Shown here: one piece after another, positions 62,233 to 64,000 of the stretch
Layout: each line of letters starts with the position of its first letter
How positions within the stretch are numbered: the first letter of the stretch is position 1
Assembly (NCBI GenBank): GCA_965227745.1
Contig: OZ245769.1
Coordinates: 2,418,001-2,482,000, forward strand
Origin: GAS368 sp965227745
GTDB lineage: Bacteria; Verrucomicrobiota; Verrucomicrobiia; Opitutales; Opitutaceae
Direction of reading: 5' to 3'
Length of the DNA: 64,000 nt
Translations under genes and position numbers: made by a program
The notes under the pieces: model-generated
The model's input: the letters and a program-made list of their open reading frames with translations, nothing else
What the model was told of the DNA's origin: nothing
Databases searched by the model: none

Positions 62233-63495
62233 TCAATACAGCAGATACTTCGCCCGCTCCGCGCGAAACTTCTCCTCACCCGCCTTCCAGCCGGCGACGA
62301 TCTCCGCGGCGCTCTTCCCGTCTTGCAGCATCAGCCGCGTGGCATCGGTGCCGTTCACCTTGTCGAACATATCGAACTTCTTATTCGCCTTCACCGCCTC
62401 GGCAAAGACATCGCGGCCCGCCGCTTCCTTGAGCGCCTCGAGCACGTAGTAATTGATCGCCGTCAGCGGCGCATTGGCCGCGTCGGTAAAGTAAAGCTGC
62501 ACGCCGCCCACTACCTCGTCTTTGTAAGTCGAGTAATACGGTTTGTAGGTCAGCGGGCGAAAGCTCACGCCGCGCAACCCATAGCTATTTAATTTCGCCG
62601 CGAGCTTCTGCGAGGCCACCTTCGGCATGCCCACGCATTCAAAGGGCAGCGTGTAACCCACGCCCACGTTCACATTGCCGAGCTCCCCGATCATTCCCGT
62701 CGCCACTTGAAACAGCGGCGAGTCCCCGCGCGGCACATGCGGCGAGGCCGGCACCCACGGTAGGCCTGTATCGGCCCACACCATCGAGCGCGTCCAGCCC
62801 TTCATCGGCACCACGGTGAGCTTACATGCCTTTTTGATCCAGCCGCGGTCGTTAATCATGCGCGCGAGTTCGCCGCAGGTCATCCCATATACATACGGCA
62901 CATCCCACTGGCTGACGAACGACCGCTGCTTCTCCGCCACCAGCGCACCCTCCACCCTCAGTCCGCCCAGCGGATTCGGCCGGTCGAGCACCACAAACTC
63001 CACGCCCGCCTCGCCGCAAGCCTCCATCGCCAGCCCCATCGTGCTGACAAACGTGTACGAGCGAGCTCCCGTGTCTTGCAGATCGTATACGAGCACATCG
63101 ACGTCCTTGAGCATCGCCGGCGTCGGCTTGCGCGTCGCGCCATACAGCGAGTGCACCGGCAACCCTGTGCGCTCATCCGTCCGACTCTCAATCTTATCGC
63201 CCGCCGGCACGTCGCCATAAATCCCATGCTCCGGCCCATACAGCGCCACGAGCTTCACGCCCTTCGCTGCGCGCAGCACATCGAGCGTCATCTCCAATTT
63301 CCGATTAACGCCCGAGGGATTCGTGATGAGCCCCACGCGCTTCCCCGTGAGCACCTTAAAATTATCCGCCGCCAGCACTTCGTTGCCGAGCAACACGCGC
63401 GCCCGTGGCTCGGGCATGGTCGCCGCCGTCGCGCCACCCGCCACCCAGCACGCCATCATCACCGCCAATATCCCTGCCCGAAAAAATACCTTCAT
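62233..63495 (-). CDS. namZ: Exo-beta-N-acetylmuramidase NamZ-like (DUF1343, GH171)
   Basis: 420 residues from ATG 63495. Signal peptide (FRAGILAVMMACWVAGGATA). The DUF1343 body has GKRVGLITNPSGVNRKLEMT, VKLVALYGPEHGIYGDVPAG, DVLVYDLQDTGARSYTFVST, FVVLDRPNPLGGLRVEGALV and YVYGMTCGELARMIN, all typical. NamZ removes terminal MurNAc from peptidoglycan fragments. Encoded opposite to nagZ/ampG and divergent from the probable amidase, all in 5 kb, so the region looks like a cell-wall salvage locus. Confidence 0.88.
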   Translation of the reverse strand: MKVFFRAGILAVMMACWVAGGATAATMPEPRARVLLGNEVLAADNFKVLTGKRVGLITNPSGVNRKLEMTLDVLRAAKGVKLVALYGPEHGIYGDVPAGDKIESRTDERTGLPVHSLYGATRKPTPAMLKDVDVLVYDLQDTGARSYTFVSTMGLAMEACGEAGVEFVVLDRPNPLGGLRVEGALVAEKQRSFVSQWDVPYVYGMTCGELARMINDRGWIKKACKLTVVPMKGWTRSMVWADTGLPWVPASPHVPRGDSPLFQVATGMIGELGNVNVGVGYTLPFECVGMPKVASQKLAAKLNSYGLRGVSFRPLTYKPYYSTYKDEVVGGVQLYFTDAANAPLTAINYYVLEALKEAAGRDVFAEAVKANKKFDMFDKVNGTDATRLMLQDGKSAAEIVAGWKAGEEKFRAERAKYLLY

Positions 63496-63671
63496 GCGCA
63501 ATCACTAGTCCCCGCTCCTCCCGAGGCGAGGCACATTTATCTCACATCATCTCGCTTCGCCCCGATGCCTTTTCCATCCGTGTTCATCGGTGTCCCTCCG
63601 TGGTTAAAAATTCCGAGCCCTGAAACATTGCCACCCGCCCCTTCCTCCGCTGACCTCCTCGCCTCCTCTTC
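63496..63671. promoter_or_regulatory. Divergent spacer with a family E phrase
   Basis: Promoters of namZ (-) and the amidase-like gene (+) must be here. Family E (ATCCGTGTTCATCGGTGTCC) occupies 63576-63610. No clear -35/-10 is seen. Confidence 0.5.
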
Positions 63672-64000
63672 ATGCGTCACCTCTTCCGTCCCGCCCGCCT
63701 GCTCGCCCTCGCGATTTTCGCCCTCAGCTCCGTCTTCCTCACGAGTTGCAACTACTTCGCGCGCCCGCGTACTTTCGTCCATCGCAAGGGCGACGAGATC
63801 GTCGTCGCCGGCCAGCTCTTCCACACCGGCACGCGCGTGATCACGTGGATGGACCCGCATGGCTACGACGCCTATCGCGTCGAGCGCCGTTTCAGCCCGC
63901 TCGAGGAATCCAGCTGGGAAAAAACCACCGCCGCCGTCAAAGACCTTAAGAACCCCGCCCGCTACGGCCTGCGCCGCGACCCGCTTTCCCCTGAGGAAAT
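63672..64000 (+). CDS. Probable N-acetylmuramoyl-L-alanine amidase, N-terminal fragment
   Basis: 109 codons are present before the window ends. The N-terminus is a lipoprotein-type signal (LALAIFALSSVFLTSC, with lipobox LTSC). The mature part, GDEIVVAGQLFHTGTRVITW then MDPHGYDAYRVERRFSPLEE, matches the N-terminal region I associate with a Verrucomicrobiota/Planctomycetota amidase family in which the catalytic Amidase_2 domain follows; that domain lies outside the window. The context (NamZ, NagZ, AmpG) supports the call. Truncated by the window edge, so the reaction is not proven here. Confidence 0.6.
   Translation, partial: MRHLFRPARLLALAIFALSSVFLTSCNYFARPRTFVHRKGDEIVVAGQLFHTGTRVITWMDPHGYDAYRVERRFSPLEESSWEKTTAAVKDLKNPARYGLRRDPLSPEE

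Overview
The window looks like chromosomal DNA of a high-GC member of the Verrucomicrobiota, most probably an Opitutaceae-type organism. The reasons are: two large TonB-dependent receptors whose mature N-termini carry the GSNIKR plug start; an exbB-exbD-exbD-tonB operon; secreted Ig-like/delta-60 giants; an ADOP-type permease; a DUF1080 plus Tat-exported Gfo/Idh pair; and starts preceded by pyrimidine tracts rather than a Shine-Dalgarno motif. This assignment is an inference from gene content; no rRNA is present. I see no prophage, IS element, CRISPR array or antibiotic-resistance locus.

Layout. 1-6 kb: the tail of a SnoaL-like protein, a secreted Ig-domain protein (-) and CTP synthase pyrG (-), with a perfect 33-bp palindrome upstream of the Ig gene. 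6-15 kb: mostly small orphans, a PfkB-family kinase, a DUF1801 protein and a class-3-like lipase, separated by long repeat-rich spacers. 15.7-22.9 kb: two TonB-dependent receptors (-), each ending in a Rho-independent terminator. 23.3-30.7 kb: an amino-acid-related group of N-acyl-D-amino-acid deacylase, DapA-like lyase/aldolase, GltS-type symporter, NtrC-type sigma-54 activator and a diaminopentanoate-dehydrogenase-like oxidoreductase. 31.0-31.3 kb: tRNA-Lys(CTT), tRNA-Thr(TGT), tRNA-Gln(CTG). 31.7-36.7 kb: a seven-gene Ton operon (exbB, two exbD, tonB, a TPR protein, two membrane-anchored coiled-coil proteins) ending in a strong terminator; it could energise receptors such as those at 15.7-22.9 kb. 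37.0-44.5 kb: one 2485-residue secreted metzincin/Ig/delta-60 protein. 44.5-47.0 kb: ADOP permease (-), then tRNA-Pro(CGG). 47.7-52.1 kb: a small secreted protein, a prolyl-oligopeptidase-fold protein without a recognisable catalytic triad, and a secreted helical protein. 52.5-56.0 kb: an HTH-MBL fusion (-) divergent from pyrE (+), then a DegP/HtrA protease (-). 56.3-58.5 kb: DUF1080 plus Gfo/Idh/MocA. 58.9-64.0 kb: a likely peptidoglycan scavenging/recycling group (NagZ-like GH3, AmpG-like permease, NamZ/DUF1343, and the N-terminus of a probable amidase).

The most striking feature without a gene explanation is the intergenic DNA. Nearly every longer spacer is built from short quasi-periodic phrases (about 8-10 bp period) in at least a dozen sequence families, reused almost verbatim kilobases apart and three times arranged as inverted pairs (29363-29525, 52202-52280, 56077-56180). 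There is also a two-copy 95-bp element with ATACCAG/CTGGTAT-type ends, a six-copy GGCGGTT-TCCC-AACCGCC-type hairpin sitting just 3' of several stop codons, and an approximately 250-bp direct duplication made of hairpins (9292-9840).
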